Of a stretch of 64,000 nt of DNA, positions 32,946 through 45,000 are shown one piece after another. Position 1 is the first letter of the stretch. Each line of letters opens with the position of its first letter. Made by a program: the position numbers and the translations under genes. The notes beneath the pieces were generated by a model, which saw nothing but the letters and a program-made list of their open reading frames with translations, was not told where the DNA came from and searched no databases. The stretch comes from Cytauxzoon felis (taxonomy: Eukaryota; Apicomplexa; Aconoidasida; Piroplasmida; Theileriidae): positions 62,001-126,000 of the forward strand of contig JAIQCW010000078.1 of the NCBI GenBank assembly GCA_020283715.1, in the 5' to 3' direction.

Positions 32946-34302
32946 TTAAATGATGAATTTGACATTATTGCTAGAAGAGCTACCACAGCATAGTGGAAAT
33001 GGTTTCCATGATTTTTTTAGTGATATACAAAGGATTCCATTGCCAAGTTTAAGGCATATGGGTATACCGGGTATTACTTGTATTTTAAATGAGTTGGTAT
33101 TGTGTACAAGTGTTCCAAATTTACTTTTTTTATCTTCAATAATAAAATGTCCATTAGAGAAGAATAGTCTCGAGTGTAATCTTGAAACAGAAATATCAGA
33201 TAAACGTATATCACAATCATGTCCTCTACCAATAAAGGCTGATTTTTGTGATAGACTAACGATGAAATAACCTTTTTCTTGAACATTATCTGGTTCAAGT
33301 ACAGCATAAGGAGCATTAGGTTGTTCAATATCTAATAATTCTGTTTCTTTATCATCAACATTAATATATGATGGATATGATGCTCCACATAGTTCACATT
33401 GTAATTTTTGCCAAAAATAACTTACATTTGGTGCACCAGTATCATCATAACAATTTAAACGACCTTTAATCCATGATTTAATGCAAGATAAATGCACATA
33501 ATTTAATGATCCTTTACAATTGCATGGTGTTACCAATGGCCCTGATGCATCATCATCACATAAACATATACGGCATGTTTTAACAATATCTTCACCAGCA
33601 CATGTAGCAACCTCATCATTTGAATTCAAATCAGCATCTTTATGACTATTATTATTAGAATCATTTATATCATGACCATCAGCAGCTATTAAATCATGCA
33701 AATACGATATAGATTCTTTACGACTATAAGCTAAATAACGTACCGTTAATCTTACCCTACCCAATTTTATTATATCACCCTCTTTCAATGCGACTGGAAT
33801 ACCCGTATTATTACTCATGCAACCATACATCTTTTTATATATCTGATCACTTAACAACTTATACGATTCTCTTACTGTAGGGCATTCCGGTATATCTGAT
33901 GAAGCAATATACACATTCGAGTTCTCGCGTACTATACGCAATAACATCAAAGCCCCTGGATTATCAGACATGTACGATAATAACACCTCACGGGATGAAA
34001 ATAACTTACAAAAACCATCATTATTGACCAAATATAACACCTCGGCTGTAATGAAATTATGAAACGACATAAGTTATTAAGAAAGAAGGATGGACAAATA
34101 TAAATAATTAAACAATAGAAACACAGTGTAACAGTATAAAATTATAGTGACAGAACTTACATTTGTTATTCTTTTTAATATTGAGCAGTTGCCGATCAAA
34201 AGTTTTATTCTCAAAGTCTAGTAAACCACCAGAATCATTTTTGTATGTTAGCCATCTAAAAGATAGCTCAGAAGGAAATCCATTAACATTAGACTTTTCC
34301 AT
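32946..34302 (-). CDS. RING-CH (RINGv) plus FHA domain protein
   Basis: Exon 1 34302-34161 and exon 2 34045-32946 give 413 residues. Residues ~205-270 hold a RINGv zinc-binding pattern: CRICLCDD, TPCNCKGSLNYVHLSCIKSW, then CELCG, the C4HC3 arrangement of E2-recruiting ligase domains. After it is a canonical FHA core, AFIGRGHDCDIRLSDISVSR then LHSRL, with the Gly-Arg, Ser-Arg and His of phosphothreonine readers. A worn FHA-like N-terminal region (EGDIIKLGRVRLTVRYLAYS) may be a second half-domain. No membrane helices follow the RINGv, unlike MARCH proteins. Probably a phosphorylation-guided E3 ligase. RINGv-FHA fusions are unusual outside protists. Confidence 0.85.
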
Positions 34303-35091
34303 GCCTTAAATAAATAACATTTTAAAGATACTTTATGCGGCCAACATAAAGATAAAAAATGTATATCATAAAATGATAATATTTATAACTCAAGACTAGA
34401 TAAAAAACAATATCCAATTAAAATAGATCACATTACATGTACACGTAATGTAAAAACACCGGGGACATATAACGCAAACGATCAAAATAAATTATCATCT
34501 CTGTACGCCTTTTTGCTTCATTGAAATTTTACAACATCATATTTATGCAATATTAATATAATTTAATAGTAAACCAATTATAATTTATGATGGTACTTAA
34601 TCAACGAATTTTCAGTCTAACACAAACACCAAGTACCCGATACATTAATACGCGATAAGTATAATATAAAATACAGCTAAGATTTTTCATTTAAGCAATG
34701 AAAAATCTCATATTATAACATATAAAATTTAATACAAACCTTAAATTAATTATAATTTTGTGGCATCTAAAATTCAATACACCGATTAAGTTAGTTATGA
34801 CTTCGTTTTAACATATAACTAAATATCTAAAACTAAGTAACACAATCTATTCCTATAATATCCCTTTTAAGACAGCTCATATTAACTATAGATAATTGTT
34901 TCGTAAATATCCGTTACCTATGATTACGTAGACGTTTATCAATCCCTTATATAAAATAGTCCCCCATCGTTGCCCAGTCTTAGTTCCTATTGATTTAACT
35001 TAAATCGCATTTTGTTACTCATACAGATTGAATCATAATTGTATAGTCAATCAAATTAATATTTTGGGTAATTTGTATTTAATTTGGGAAA
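34303..35091. promoter_or_regulatory. Divergent intergenic region
   Basis: 789 bp between the FHA/RING gene (minus) and SmD3 (plus). Very AT-rich. No coding exon, tRNA or mosaic repeat was found. It contains an AAAAATCTTAGC-type palindrome (AAGATTTTTCATTTAAGCAATGAAAAATCT, 34680-34710) whose 9-10 bp arms could form a hairpin. Confidence 0.45.
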
Positions 35092-35553
35092 ATGTCAATT
35101 GGTACCCCCGTAAAATTATTATACGAAGGCATCGGACACATTGTGACCGCTGAGTTACAAAATTCACAACTATACAGAGGAACATTGGTAAGTTCATTGA
35201 TCTGTATTCCACGTTTACAAGATTTAATACTCAGACTAATGTAGAAGATAATATGAATTGTTTATTGGAGGGAGTCACAATGGTCATGAAGGACGGTAAA
35301 ACTTTGGCTTTAGAGGTACGTTAAAAATAATATGACTATCTATTCTCAATATATATCCTTTTCATTACAGCAAGTATATTTAAGGGGTGGTCAGATTCGC
35401 TTCATGATTTTTCCTGATATGTTAAGACACGCTCCTATGTTTAAGACTACGGCAAAAGATCGTGCCAAACAAGCTGTATTACCTCAAGTTAGATTGCCCA
35501 TGCAGATGAGACCCGGTGGCCCACCGCCTATGAGCGTCATGGTTAAGAGGTGA
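35092..35553 (+). CDS. SNRPD3: Core spliceosomal Sm protein D3
   Basis: Exons 35092-35187, 35235-35315 and 35371-35553 give 119 residues. Sm1: [25 protein letters not shown]; then [20 protein letters not shown]. Sm2: [20 protein letters not shown] then APMFK. This matches SmD3 rather than other Sm proteins (the VYLRGxxIRF and DMLRHAPMF segments). SmD3 is part of the heptameric ring on U1, U2, U4 and U5 snRNAs. The tail is short and lacks a long RG repeat. The joint ATACTCAG|ACTAATGTAG was preferred over ATGTAG|AAG because it keeps length and phase. Confidence 0.92.
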
Positions 35554-35662
35554 TCCCACGTATTACAGACATATTATTTAACATTAAAAAAATTAATTTT
35601 ATCAACTTATAATTACATTTCATAATGTGTATTTTAAGAGTTTTTTTATCTAGAAATGTGAT

Positions 35663-38218
35663 ATGAGTGCCGATTGTATCGCAGACCTCTCCGGAGGAGC
35701 AAATGAGGTGAACACTTCTTGCGATTGCAACTCTTGTCGAATGAAAAGAGCATACAAGAGGATTTCTGATGATCCTCAGAGTGGAATGGATGAAACTGTT
35801 GATGTGATTGCAAGTATATTGAGTAAAATCACCAATGATAGGGAAAAAAAAGATGAAGTTGTATTAGAAGATGACAAATGTCAATTGAATATGAGATATT
35901 GGTATTCATTGCAGTATTTTGTAATGACATTGGATCATTTGAATCGTATGGATGCTCTAGGCTTCGGAATAAAATATAAGAAAAGTCGACTTAAGCAGAC
36001 ATCGTCTATGGATATGGAAATGATAAGCAATTTACAGAAGTGGATTAAGTTTGAAATGATATTTAGAGATGCTAACAATGCTATATATACAACATATAAA
36101 TTATTAGAAATGTTGGAGATGAGGTTACATTTCATTAGGCTTCATTCTCTTAAGATGTTAAAATCGAAGGGCGATATAGAAAACATCGCAAATTCCATGG
36201 TTAATAGTGACGTTAATGAAGATTACAACCGTTTATTAGAAATTTGGGATATGAAAATGAACGAGTTTAGTGAATCTGTCCCTAAAAAATTTCAACTTTA
36301 CCTCATTGAAATTGTAGAAAAACTTCAACAAATACATCCGCAAATGGAGGTATTTATGGAGAATAGGATTAAACGTAACGATTATTTGAGTACAAAATCT
36401 GAAGTTAATGATTCTTATGTTAGAAAATTGGAGCGTACTGAGAATTGTGATAGTTTATTGGATACAAGTAAAGATTTTACTGATAAATTCAATTCATCTA
36501 GTGATAATGTCAAAAATTATGGAAATAGAGTCTGTAATGAATATGAAGATGTATTTTTAATGATAAAATCTTATTATAAGCGATGTGAATTTACAGAGGA
36601 AACTCGTGACGAGTGTATTAATCGTTTATCTGATTTGAATAATCGTTTATTACCTAAATTTATAAAGACTATAATGAAGTTACCATTATTTTATGAACCT
36701 TATTTAAATGCTTCTGTATGTTCATTGATAGAAGATGTTGGTTTTCAAACTTCTGATAATATTAACAAATCTGTATCATCACAATGGTTAACAAGGATTA
36801 GATTTGTTCGTAATATATCAAAGACTGGTTTAGATGTTATTGATACAATTAGATGTGCTTTTGGTGGTTTAAGAAATAATCGTAAAATTATTGTATTTTC
36901 ACAGGGTATAATAAAAGATTTATTTATATCATCGATTACACATCATACTATAAAATCTGATGAAAATAATATATCATATAGTAAACATTTTGATTTAATA
37001 AGGAATATTAAACAAAATAAATCATTAGGTATATTTATAACTGATTTAGCTTCAGATGAAATAGATTATTTAATACAGAATGATATACCATCATTTAAAT
37101 GGTCACCTCCTATATTATCTAATATATATGATGATGAAGAAGATAAACAATTAGAAATAGATATAGATTATAATAAAATGGAAGAGAGTATATGGAAAAG
37201 ACGTTTAATAATGTTTAAAAAAATTAATGATAAACATATAAAAAATATTATAAGAAGAAGAAATATAATTAATAATATAAATTATGGATTATTATTAGAT
37301 TATAATTATATACCATTTAATGTATTCTGTGATTTTCAAAATTATATACCAATAAAATATAATATGAAAAATAAAATTAATAATGGATCATGGATAATAT
37401 CATTATTTAATGATAATAATAAAAATAAATTATTAAAAAATTGTAGTACATGTATTAATATTGAAATAGAAAATGATTTATATCCAGCATTTTATTTATT
37501 TGGTAATAGAATTATTAATGTATTAATTATACCTATTCATAATGATTATAATTTTGATAATAGATTAACATTTAGAAATCTATTAGATATTTCAAAATAT
37601 AAAACAGATTTAACATTCCCTAATATATTATATCAAATTAAATCATTAAAGAATAAAATATTCCAAAATATTAATGATAAATTACCATTAGGATCATTTT
37701 TTGTAACATATCATACAAATATATCATTAGGAATGTTAAGTACAAATCATATCGATCAATGTAATCAGATATCAATATCAATGATTTTTTATCTCGTCTC
37801 ATGTGATACATGTATTACAGATGATATAACAACAGTAAATAATGCTGATAATACAGAAAATATCATTTCAGAAATGGATAATATTAAATTAATATTGAAA
37901 GGATTAGATAATATTATGGATATTTGTAATAATTTAAAAGTATCATCATTAATAATACCAGCATCTTTAAAATGCTGTTATAAAATTAATGATAAAATCA
38001 TACCAGATTTCAATTTAAAAACATCCAACTATCATTTACTAGAACCAAATCATGATTATATTAGATGCCTTGCAGTTATCTCACATCTAGCTACCAGATT
38101 CAATAAAATAAATGATATTATCACATATATTAATATCATATTCCCATTTCATCTTAAAGAGACGTTATTACCAAAAACTGCCTCTAGTATATTTTCTAAT
38201 CACGTTGATGTATTTTAG
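35663..38218 (+). CDS. C12orf4-like protein (FERRY complex subunit 3 family, DUF2362)
   Basis: A single 851-codon frame. The C-terminal third resembles the conserved part of animal C12orf4: FFVTYHTNISLGML, ISMIFYLVSC, ILKGLDNIMDICNNLKVSSL then IIPASL, as well as GLLLDYNYIPFNVFCDFQNY earlier. C12orf4 is a subunit of FERRY, a Rab5 effector complex linking mRNAs to endosomes. The N-terminal half is predicted helical and acidic, with SMDMEMISNLQKWIKFEM-type helices and no membrane segment. It is longer than the human protein (552 aa) through Asn/Ile-rich insertions typical of AT-rich genomes. Recognition rests on remembered motif similarity, so treat the name as probable only. Mosaic-free. Confidence 0.6.
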   Translation: MSADCIADLSGGANEVNTSCDCNSCRMKRAYKRISDDPQSGMDETVDVIASILSKITNDREKKDEVVLEDDKCQLNMRYWYSLQYFVMTLDHLNRMDALGFGIKYKKSRLKQTSSMDMEMISNLQKWIKFEMIFRDANNAIYTTYKLLEMLEMRLHFIRLHSLKMLKSKGDIENIANSMVNSDVNEDYNRLLEIWDMKMNEFSESVPKKFQLYLIEIVEKLQQIHPQMEVFMENRIKRNDYLSTKSEVNDSYVRKLERTENCDSLLDTSKDFTDKFNSSSDNVKNYGNRVCNEYEDVFLMIKSYYKRCEFTEETRDECINRLSDLNNRLLPKFIKTIMKLPLFYEPYLNASVCSLIEDVGFQTSDNINKSVSSQWLTRIRFVRNISKTGLDVIDTIRCAFGGLRNNRKIIVFSQGIIKDLFISSITHHTIKSDENNISYSKHFDLIRNIKQNKSLGIFITDLASDEIDYLIQNDIPSFKWSPPILSNIYDDEEDKQLEIDIDYNKMEESIWKRRLIMFKKINDKHIKNIIRRRNIINNINYGLLLDYNYIPFNVFCDFQNYIPIKYNMKNKINNGSWIISLFNDNNKNKLLKNCSTCINIEIENDLYPAFYLFGNRIINVLIIPIHNDYNFDNRLTFRNLLDISKYKTDLTFPNILYQIKSLKNKIFQNINDKLPLGSFFVTYHTNISLGMLSTNHIDQCNQISISMIFYLVSCDTCITDDITTVNNADNTENIISEMDNIKLILKGLDNIMDICNNLKVSSLIIPASLKCCYKINDKIIPDFNLKTSNYHLLEPNHDYIRCLAVISHLATRFNKINDIITYINIIFPFHLKETLLPKTASSIFSNHVDVF

Positions 38219-38312
38219 TTACTATAAACACATTAACATAAAATTTTAATATTCTCATTTTTATATCCATTTATTCATTTTTAATATTTTAAATAAATTA
38301 TTCCTATAATTA

Positions 38313-39794
38313 ATGAGTACTTTGGATTTATTCACAGTTTTGGGTGATGACTCGAAGCTAAATGTTAATTCAACACCTAAGCATATATTAAAGAAAAAGA
38401 AACAATCGCAAATTAATAGAGTACAGCGTTATTGGCCAGGGAAAGTATGTATTCAAGTTAAATTATATGTAAATTCCATTATAGGCACCTCAATACGCCG
38501 ATCAATCAGGTGACTATTCTGAAGACGAAGATGAAGAAGTAGAAACAGTTGAAACTGCACCTACCGAGCCGGATCGCAGATTACTTAGATATAATAATAC
38601 ACAAGGTATTTAGTTATTAGTCATATCCTTCACATTTCTTCAGTTGAGGACCAATCTGAACGCGCAAAACGTAGGAGGGCACAGATTGAAACTTATACCA
38701 TAAAGGAGGATAAAGAGGTAGAAATTGACATTAATACATTATATATTTGATGTTGTATAGGAAGTTGATCAATCTGAAGCTACTGAAGATATAAAGGAGT
38801 ATGATCGCAGTCTAGTAAGACAAAGGGCATTAGAATATCGTAACCAAGAACTCGAAAGTAAAATATCAAACTTTCAAGAAGAAGAAGAACAAGAGGAGGA
38901 TGAAGAGGAAGAAGATGATGGATATATGTATGATGATATTCAACATGACGTTACTAATGAATTTGTCATGGTAAAGCCTGTATTTGTACCCAAAAATAAA
39001 AGAATTACTAATATTGAGAAAGAACAAATGAAGTTGCAAGAGCAAAAACGATTGGAGTTGGAAAAGGAGCTTGAGATTGAAAGAAAAAAGCAATCGAAAG
39101 AGCTGTTAATTAAGAAGCTTACTGAATCTCAATTTAAGGAAGAAGATGCTGAGAAGGAGGAATTAATAGATGATACAGACACTTTGGATGAAAAAGAGGT
39201 TTGTACTCTCTTTAAAGTAATATTTATAATCAGTATGAACTCTGGAAAATTCGTGAGTTGAAGAGACTCTTGCGTGATGCAGAAGAAAGGAAGGCACATG
39301 AAATAAAGGTAATTGGTTCTGTGTATACATTAACTTTAACCGTCTCTATAGGAGGCTGAGATTGAGAGGCGTCGTAACATGACAGAGGAAGAGCGTGAGC
39401 GTGACAACGAAAGGATTGATGCGGAAAAAGTAAAGGTTGATAGAGGAAAAATGAGATTTTTGCAAAAGTATTATCATAAAGGTGCCTTCTTTATGGATAA
39501 ATTGGATGACAAATCTGAACCTATATATGCAAGAGATTACAATGCGCCAACAGCTGAAGATTGTATTGATAAATCATTATTGCCACAATCAATGAGAGTG
39601 AGGAGAGGATTATATGGTAAACATGGTCAAGTTAAACATACTCATTTGGTTGACGTTGATACTACACAATTTGATATGCCATGGTCTAAACCAGACAAAA
39701 AATTTACGCCAGCAGGTAAGATGATACAAATCTCACATTTAATACAATTTAAGGTACAAAACAACAATTCGATAGACCTTCTAGGAAATCTTGA
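38313..39794 (+). CDS. MFAP1: MFAP1 (Spp381) spliceosome protein
   Basis: Exons begin 38313-38444 (ends RVQRYWPGK), 38485-38605, 38644-~38722, then ~38761 onward, with small introns near 39200, 39320 and 39719. The final exon reads TKQQFDRPSRKS and stops at 39794. Family marks: VQRYWPGK with APQYAD next, acidic stretches, EYDRSLVRQRALEYRNQELE, YELWKIRELKRLLRDAE, the NMTEEERERDNERI region, FLQKYYHKGAFFMD and RDYNAPTAEDCIDKSLLP. MFAP1 joins the tri-snRNP at the B-complex stage of splicing. The N-terminus and the C-terminal core are both conserved, so the gene looks intact. It follows C12orf4 in the same direction, 95 bp away. Confidence 0.85.
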
Positions 39795-39937
39795 TATTCT
39801 AATAATCACTTTGTAGAATTTTTACTATTTTAAACTAAATTCAATTCACTCCACATGTTGTATCGGTCATGTTGTATAAATAATGTATATTAGTTTTAAT
39901 ATTGTAATAGATAAATGTGTAAATTTAAATTGTTGAA

Positions 39938-41518
39938 ATGTCATCCAATGGTGATGATTATTTATCATCCTATGATTTATTGTTAGATGGTGAGCTTGTA
40001 GTCTTGGATGATTCTGTTGGATTGGAAGCGTTGAAATCTACCACTATATCTTCTAATATATCTGGAACAGTTATAGTTACTGGTACAAAGGATGGATTAT
40101 TAAGAAGTGTGGATTTTAGTAAATGGATGAGCGGTGGATTTGGTCCAAGTTGGACGAAATCATTGGAACAATCGATATCTTCCGTTGCTATAAGTAATGA
40201 TGAGTCTATATTAGCTGTAGCATGTGGAAATATATTAAATTTTTATACAGATGGTGGCGATTTCGTTGTGAATACTACAAAGGGTGATATGTATTTATTA
40301 GATGCCAAAAAGACAAAGGGACATACTGCTATGATAACTAATGTAATCCCTGATGTCATTCAATACAATATGTTCATTTCAAGTTCAATTGATGGTACTA
40401 TAAGAATTTTTGATTTAGATTCTAATAGGGAAGGTGTATCTTTAACGGTAAATTGGAAAAAGATTTATTTACCAAAGGCCTCAAGAGGTGCAAGGATACC
40501 CATTTATTCAATTTGTAATTCATTAATCAATGGTAAATCGCATATTATTGGTGGTAATGAGCGTGGTGGACTAGTTGTATGGGATTATCGTATGTGTAAT
40601 GTATCATCGGCTTGTCTAGATTCTCATATGTCAAATATAAATTGTATACTTTCACCTCAGGACTCGAAATTGATTTCACGCAGCGATTCATCAATAAAAC
40701 TTTGGGATTTGAGGAATTTTAAGACTTGTTTAAAGGAAATTTTTATCGAGGGAGGTGATTACTGTTCTCAATGTATGACACTGAGTCCAGATTCATTACA
40801 TGTAGCAATATCAGAGCAGCTACCAATTAATCCAAGAAACATTAAAGAGGGATTTAAAGGATCAATAAAGATTGTTAAATCGGAGGATTTAACACTGGTA
40901 GAAACTCAAAGATTAAAATCACCACCGGGTCCACTAACATGGGCACGAGATACAACACAATTATTTACTGTAGCTTTGGATGGCTTAATATACGCCAAAT
41001 GCCCTAATAAGATATCCGGTGCGTTATATGCCTCAAGAGCTAAAAAATCTAAAAGCAAAAGGGATAAATATTCATCAATTCAAAATATTTCTGCACATGT
41101 AGAATCATATCCAATTGACTTTCTACCAAACGACCTTGAGGAGACTGATGATGGTACATTACGAAAGAAACGTGTTAAAAAACAATACGACAAAAAGGGA
41201 GCACAAAGCGAACCTGATGTTGATACAATTACAATGGGTAAAACACCTATAACTTATGATGATGACGACGATATCGTGAAGAGATTGAGATCTATGCAAG
41301 GAGATGGTATAGATGTCAATCAATCAGTGGAATATGGAGGTATTCAAAAAATACCCTATAAAGTTGATAAATTTATGGCAATGTACAAAAAAACTCAACC
41401 AGATGTTATCCTAGACTTTAGTAAACCAGATCCAAATAGCGATAATAGGTTGTTAGGAGTAAATAAATGTCCAAGATGTGGACTCAAAATTTGTCAATGT
41501 GGTTTTATGAAAGAATGA
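39938..41518 (+). CDS. WD40-repeat protein, WDR70-like
   Basis: A single 526-codon frame with no introns. WD repeats are visible: GHTAMITNVIPD, SSIDGTIRIFDLDS, GGNERGGLVVWDYRM, SRSDSSIKLWDLRNFKT. The order, the GHTAMITN block and the KSPPGPLTW and YGGIQKIPYKVDKFM segments suggest the WDR70 (gastrulation-defective) family, linked to RNA polymerase II and the DNA-damage response. The extreme C-terminus carries a CPRCGLKICQCGFM zinc-binding-like tail. A low-complexity Asp run (YDDDDD) occurs before it. The family name is tentative; other 7-blade nuclear WD proteins remain possible. Confidence 0.65.
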   Translation: MSSNGDDYLSSYDLLLDGELVVLDDSVGLEALKSTTISSNISGTVIVTGTKDGLLRSVDFSKWMSGGFGPSWTKSLEQSISSVAISNDESILAVACGNILNFYTDGGDFVVNTTKGDMYLLDAKKTKGHTAMITNVIPDVIQYNMFISSSIDGTIRIFDLDSNREGVSLTVNWKKIYLPKASRGARIPIYSICNSLINGKSHIIGGNERGGLVVWDYRMCNVSSACLDSHMSNINCILSPQDSKLISRSDSSIKLWDLRNFKTCLKEIFIEGGDYCSQCMTLSPDSLHVAISEQLPINPRNIKEGFKGSIKIVKSEDLTLVETQRLKSPPGPLTWARDTTQLFTVALDGLIYAKCPNKISGALYASRAKKSKSKRDKYSSIQNISAHVESYPIDFLPNDLEETDDGTLRKKRVKKQYDKKGAQSEPDVDTITMGKTPITYDDDDDIVKRLRSMQGDGIDVNQSVEYGGIQKIPYKVDKFMAMYKKTQPDVILDFSKPDPNSDNRLLGVNKCPRCGLKICQCGFMKE

Positions 41519-42037
41519 TCAGCCTTGGAAATTTAGAGACAGGAATATTCTTATAAACATCATGGAAGACAATTCTTAATCATTTACCAACTAAACAGTA
41601 TCTAATTATACTTTTATTAATAATATAAATCTATTCTTTTGATTTATAAATGTCTACTGTATGTGAATCGTCAGCTCTTTGTCTAGAGGTTGTACCATGA
41701 AGCTTCATACGTGTGCTATTAGGCTGTAATGCATACAATCACCAAAAATAGATGATAAACTCAAAAATATATGGAATCATAGAAAGATATTAAATGTAGG
41801 AGCTTGTCTACTTGACTATAGTGATTGCCTGATTTTCGTTATTGTGCAGGGGTATGAGGTACGGATTTTGGATATAGAATGTTTTGTAGAAAAGAATAGT
41901 TTGTTTTATATAAAATTAAATTCCCAAACAAATTAACGTAAAATATGACAAAAAAGTGAATAAGGGTGTATTATTAAATTCGTTTTGGGATTGAGGTTCG
42001 GTATTTTATGCAAATTTGATTTATACTTATTATAATA
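41519..42037. other. Intergenic region, possible small unplaced exons on the minus strand
   Basis: 519 bp between the WDR70-like gene and exportin-7. On the minus strand about 41728-41637 there is a coding-like run (NSTRMKLHGTTSRQRADDSH then TVDIYKSKE, TAG) preceded by an acceptor-like TGCATTACAG, and further upstream (~41880-41815) another (FYKTFYIQNPYLIPLHNNEN). I could not join them in phase, so no gene is called. The remainder is AT-rich, promoter-like spacer. Confidence 0.35.
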
Positions 42038-45000
42038 ATGGCCGAACTACAGCAGTTGGAAATGCTTTGCCAGGCATTATATGGAGGCCAACAATCACAT
42101 CAGAATGAAGCTCATAAAGTATTGATGCCATTATTAAGAGATGTGCAGAAGATCCCTATATTGCGCGACATCTTGGCGAACAGTACCAACCTACAAGCAT
42201 TGTTATTTGCATCCTCTGGCCTTGTTACTTTATTTACAAATCATTGGTCACAGGTTTCTGATTTATCCAAGAAAGAAATGAGGGAATTTTTGCTAAATTA
42301 TCTCTACAACCGCGGCCCTGAAATGCTAAAATGTGCTCCTGAGGTATTAAGACAATTCATACACCTCTATTGCCGTATTGTAAAATTAGGATGGTTAGAA
42401 GAAATTAATAACCAACCTATTGTATCTCATGTTGGTCAATTTCTGTCTGCAACTACACAGCATTGGATAATTGGACTCAACATTTATACCGACCTAACTC
42501 AAGAAATGCAGCCTCAAATGGGCAAATTTATCGCTAAATTTAGACGTGCCGCGCTGAACTTCAAGGAAACGATTCTACCAGATATATTTGCTGTAAGTTT
42601 TTCAACTTTGCTATTCTTGAATTAGTCCAAATATCAATTATTTGTCTATTATATATTTTTATCCTTCATTACATTTACAGGTAACTATTCAAACTTTGGA
42701 AAAAATCCACAATGGTACGATGATAGTTTCTGATACGGGCGAAGAGGCACAATTACTGAGCCAGATTTTACAGCTCTGTTATAATTGTTTAAGTTTTGAT
42801 TTCATGGCTACAATGCCTGATGACACATCAGAGGAACAAGCTACAGTGATGATACCGCAGAGTTGGGATGCACTTAGGACTGACAAGGTGCCTAGGTTAC
42901 TATTTGAGTTATATGCAATTTGTACTAATAAACATCCAAAGTCTGCAACTTTATGCTTAAAATGTTTGGTTGTTGTGGCAGCCTTGCGCAAATCGTTTTT
43001 TAATAGTGAAGCTGAGGCTTTGTGTCATATAAATAGTTTTATGCTTGGGACCCTCGAAATTATTCGTAACAAGACTGGTTTGTCTAATGATGATTGTTAT
43101 CACGAACTTTGCCGTTTATTGGGTAAAGTGAATGCCGCTAATCAGTTGAGTCAATTACTCCAAAGTTCTGCATTTCCATTATGGACGGAACAGTTGTATT
43201 CTTTTACATTGGAAGCATTACAAAATTGGCAACATTTACCAAATAGTAAGCATTATTTGTTGGGTGTTTGGGCTCATATGGTTATTCCATTGGCTTATAT
43301 GAGGGGTAAGGCCCCTTGTGTATTGGAGAATAATATATTACAAATTACTTTGGAGTTTGTAGCTAGTCGTTTTGCAATGGCTGAATGCGTCATAAGATCT
43401 GGTGATGATTTAGAGTTTGAAAATCCTTTGGAAGATGATATATTGCGTATGGAGCAAGCTGATTTGTTTAGTAGATTATGTCGTTGTCAATATAGAGCTG
43501 TAGTGAATCATATATTGGAATTGTATCAGAGATTGGATTCTGGATCTATGGATCCTAATTGTATAGCTATTCGTGAGGAGAAGTTGGCATGGTTGGTATT
43601 ATTATCTGGTGCTATGTTAAGTGGTAGTTCTTCATTGAGATTGACTGGTGATGAATCTAATATGACAATGACATGTTTACAGACATTGAATTTGGAATTG
43701 GCTGGCCAAGTATTTATGCATATGGCTGCTACTGATTCTAAGCAGGAGGAAAATATAAGATTAGAATTGTCATATTTACATTTTTTGGGATATTTTAGGA
43801 AATTTTTTATAAGTGAACATACTAAGGGTACAATATCGGGTGATTCACGTGAGAGATTTTCACAAGTTCCAGGTTGTCCAATTGGTATGGATGGTTCACA
43901 ATATTTATTGAATAGATTGGTTGAAAAGATATTTTTTAATTTACAATGTCGTGTATCTAATGAGACTGTTATTAAGCGTACATTATCATTTTTTAGTGAT
44001 TTATCATCGGGTATAGATATAGTTCATTATGCTGATCGTTCACCTCATTTGATAGTATCAGCTAGATTGATATTACAATGTGATACATTAAGATTTGCAT
44101 TAGTGAATCATGCTGATCCAAATTTTAAATTTTTATCATATAAAAATTATGGTAGATATAGGACTATATATTATTCTATATTGAGTAAATTATTATTATT
44201 AGAATTGGGTGGTGAAGATATGATGATTGAATCATTGAATAAATTTAATAGTTTTATGGATCATCATAAGAATATAGTTGATCATTTATGGAATTTGGGT
44301 GTTCATTTATTATCATCGCAGGAATGTTTGTGGATGATTATAGGATTAATGCGTGATTTGCGTGGTATATGTAGATCATGTGTATCGGTTGAAGCATATC
44401 AGATGTTTTTTTTCATGGATTGTAAATTGTCCTAAACAACCTGGTCAATCTAGGATACATTTACTGAAAAAAATAACTGATGCATGTTGGGCTAATCATG
44501 AGGTAATGATACCTTTAGTAAAATGTTTGGCTGAAATATTAGATAATAGAGGTAGAAGAATAACATTTGAAAAAACATCTGCCAATGGTATATTATTATT
44601 TAAGGAGGGATCCAATATTGTTGCTATATATGGTTGTAAATTATTACAGATGTTACAATCTGGTACATTTATAGATGGTGAGGATAAATATAAAAAAGTA
44701 TATAAGGGTATAACATCATGTTTACAGGTATTAAATCATACATTAGGTGGTGATTATGTTAGTTTTGGTGTATTTGATGTATATGGTGATACATCATTAG
44801 ATAATGTATTAAGATTAGCATTTCAATTATGTTTATCTATACCTGTAGATGATTTACATTCATATCCAAAAGCTATGCAACCTTTATATACATATTTAGA
44901 ATTATGTACAAAATTATTTATGCCACAATTATTAACATTAGAACCAAAATGTGTTGCACAATTAATATCTGCATGCCAAGATGGTTTATGTTCATATGAA

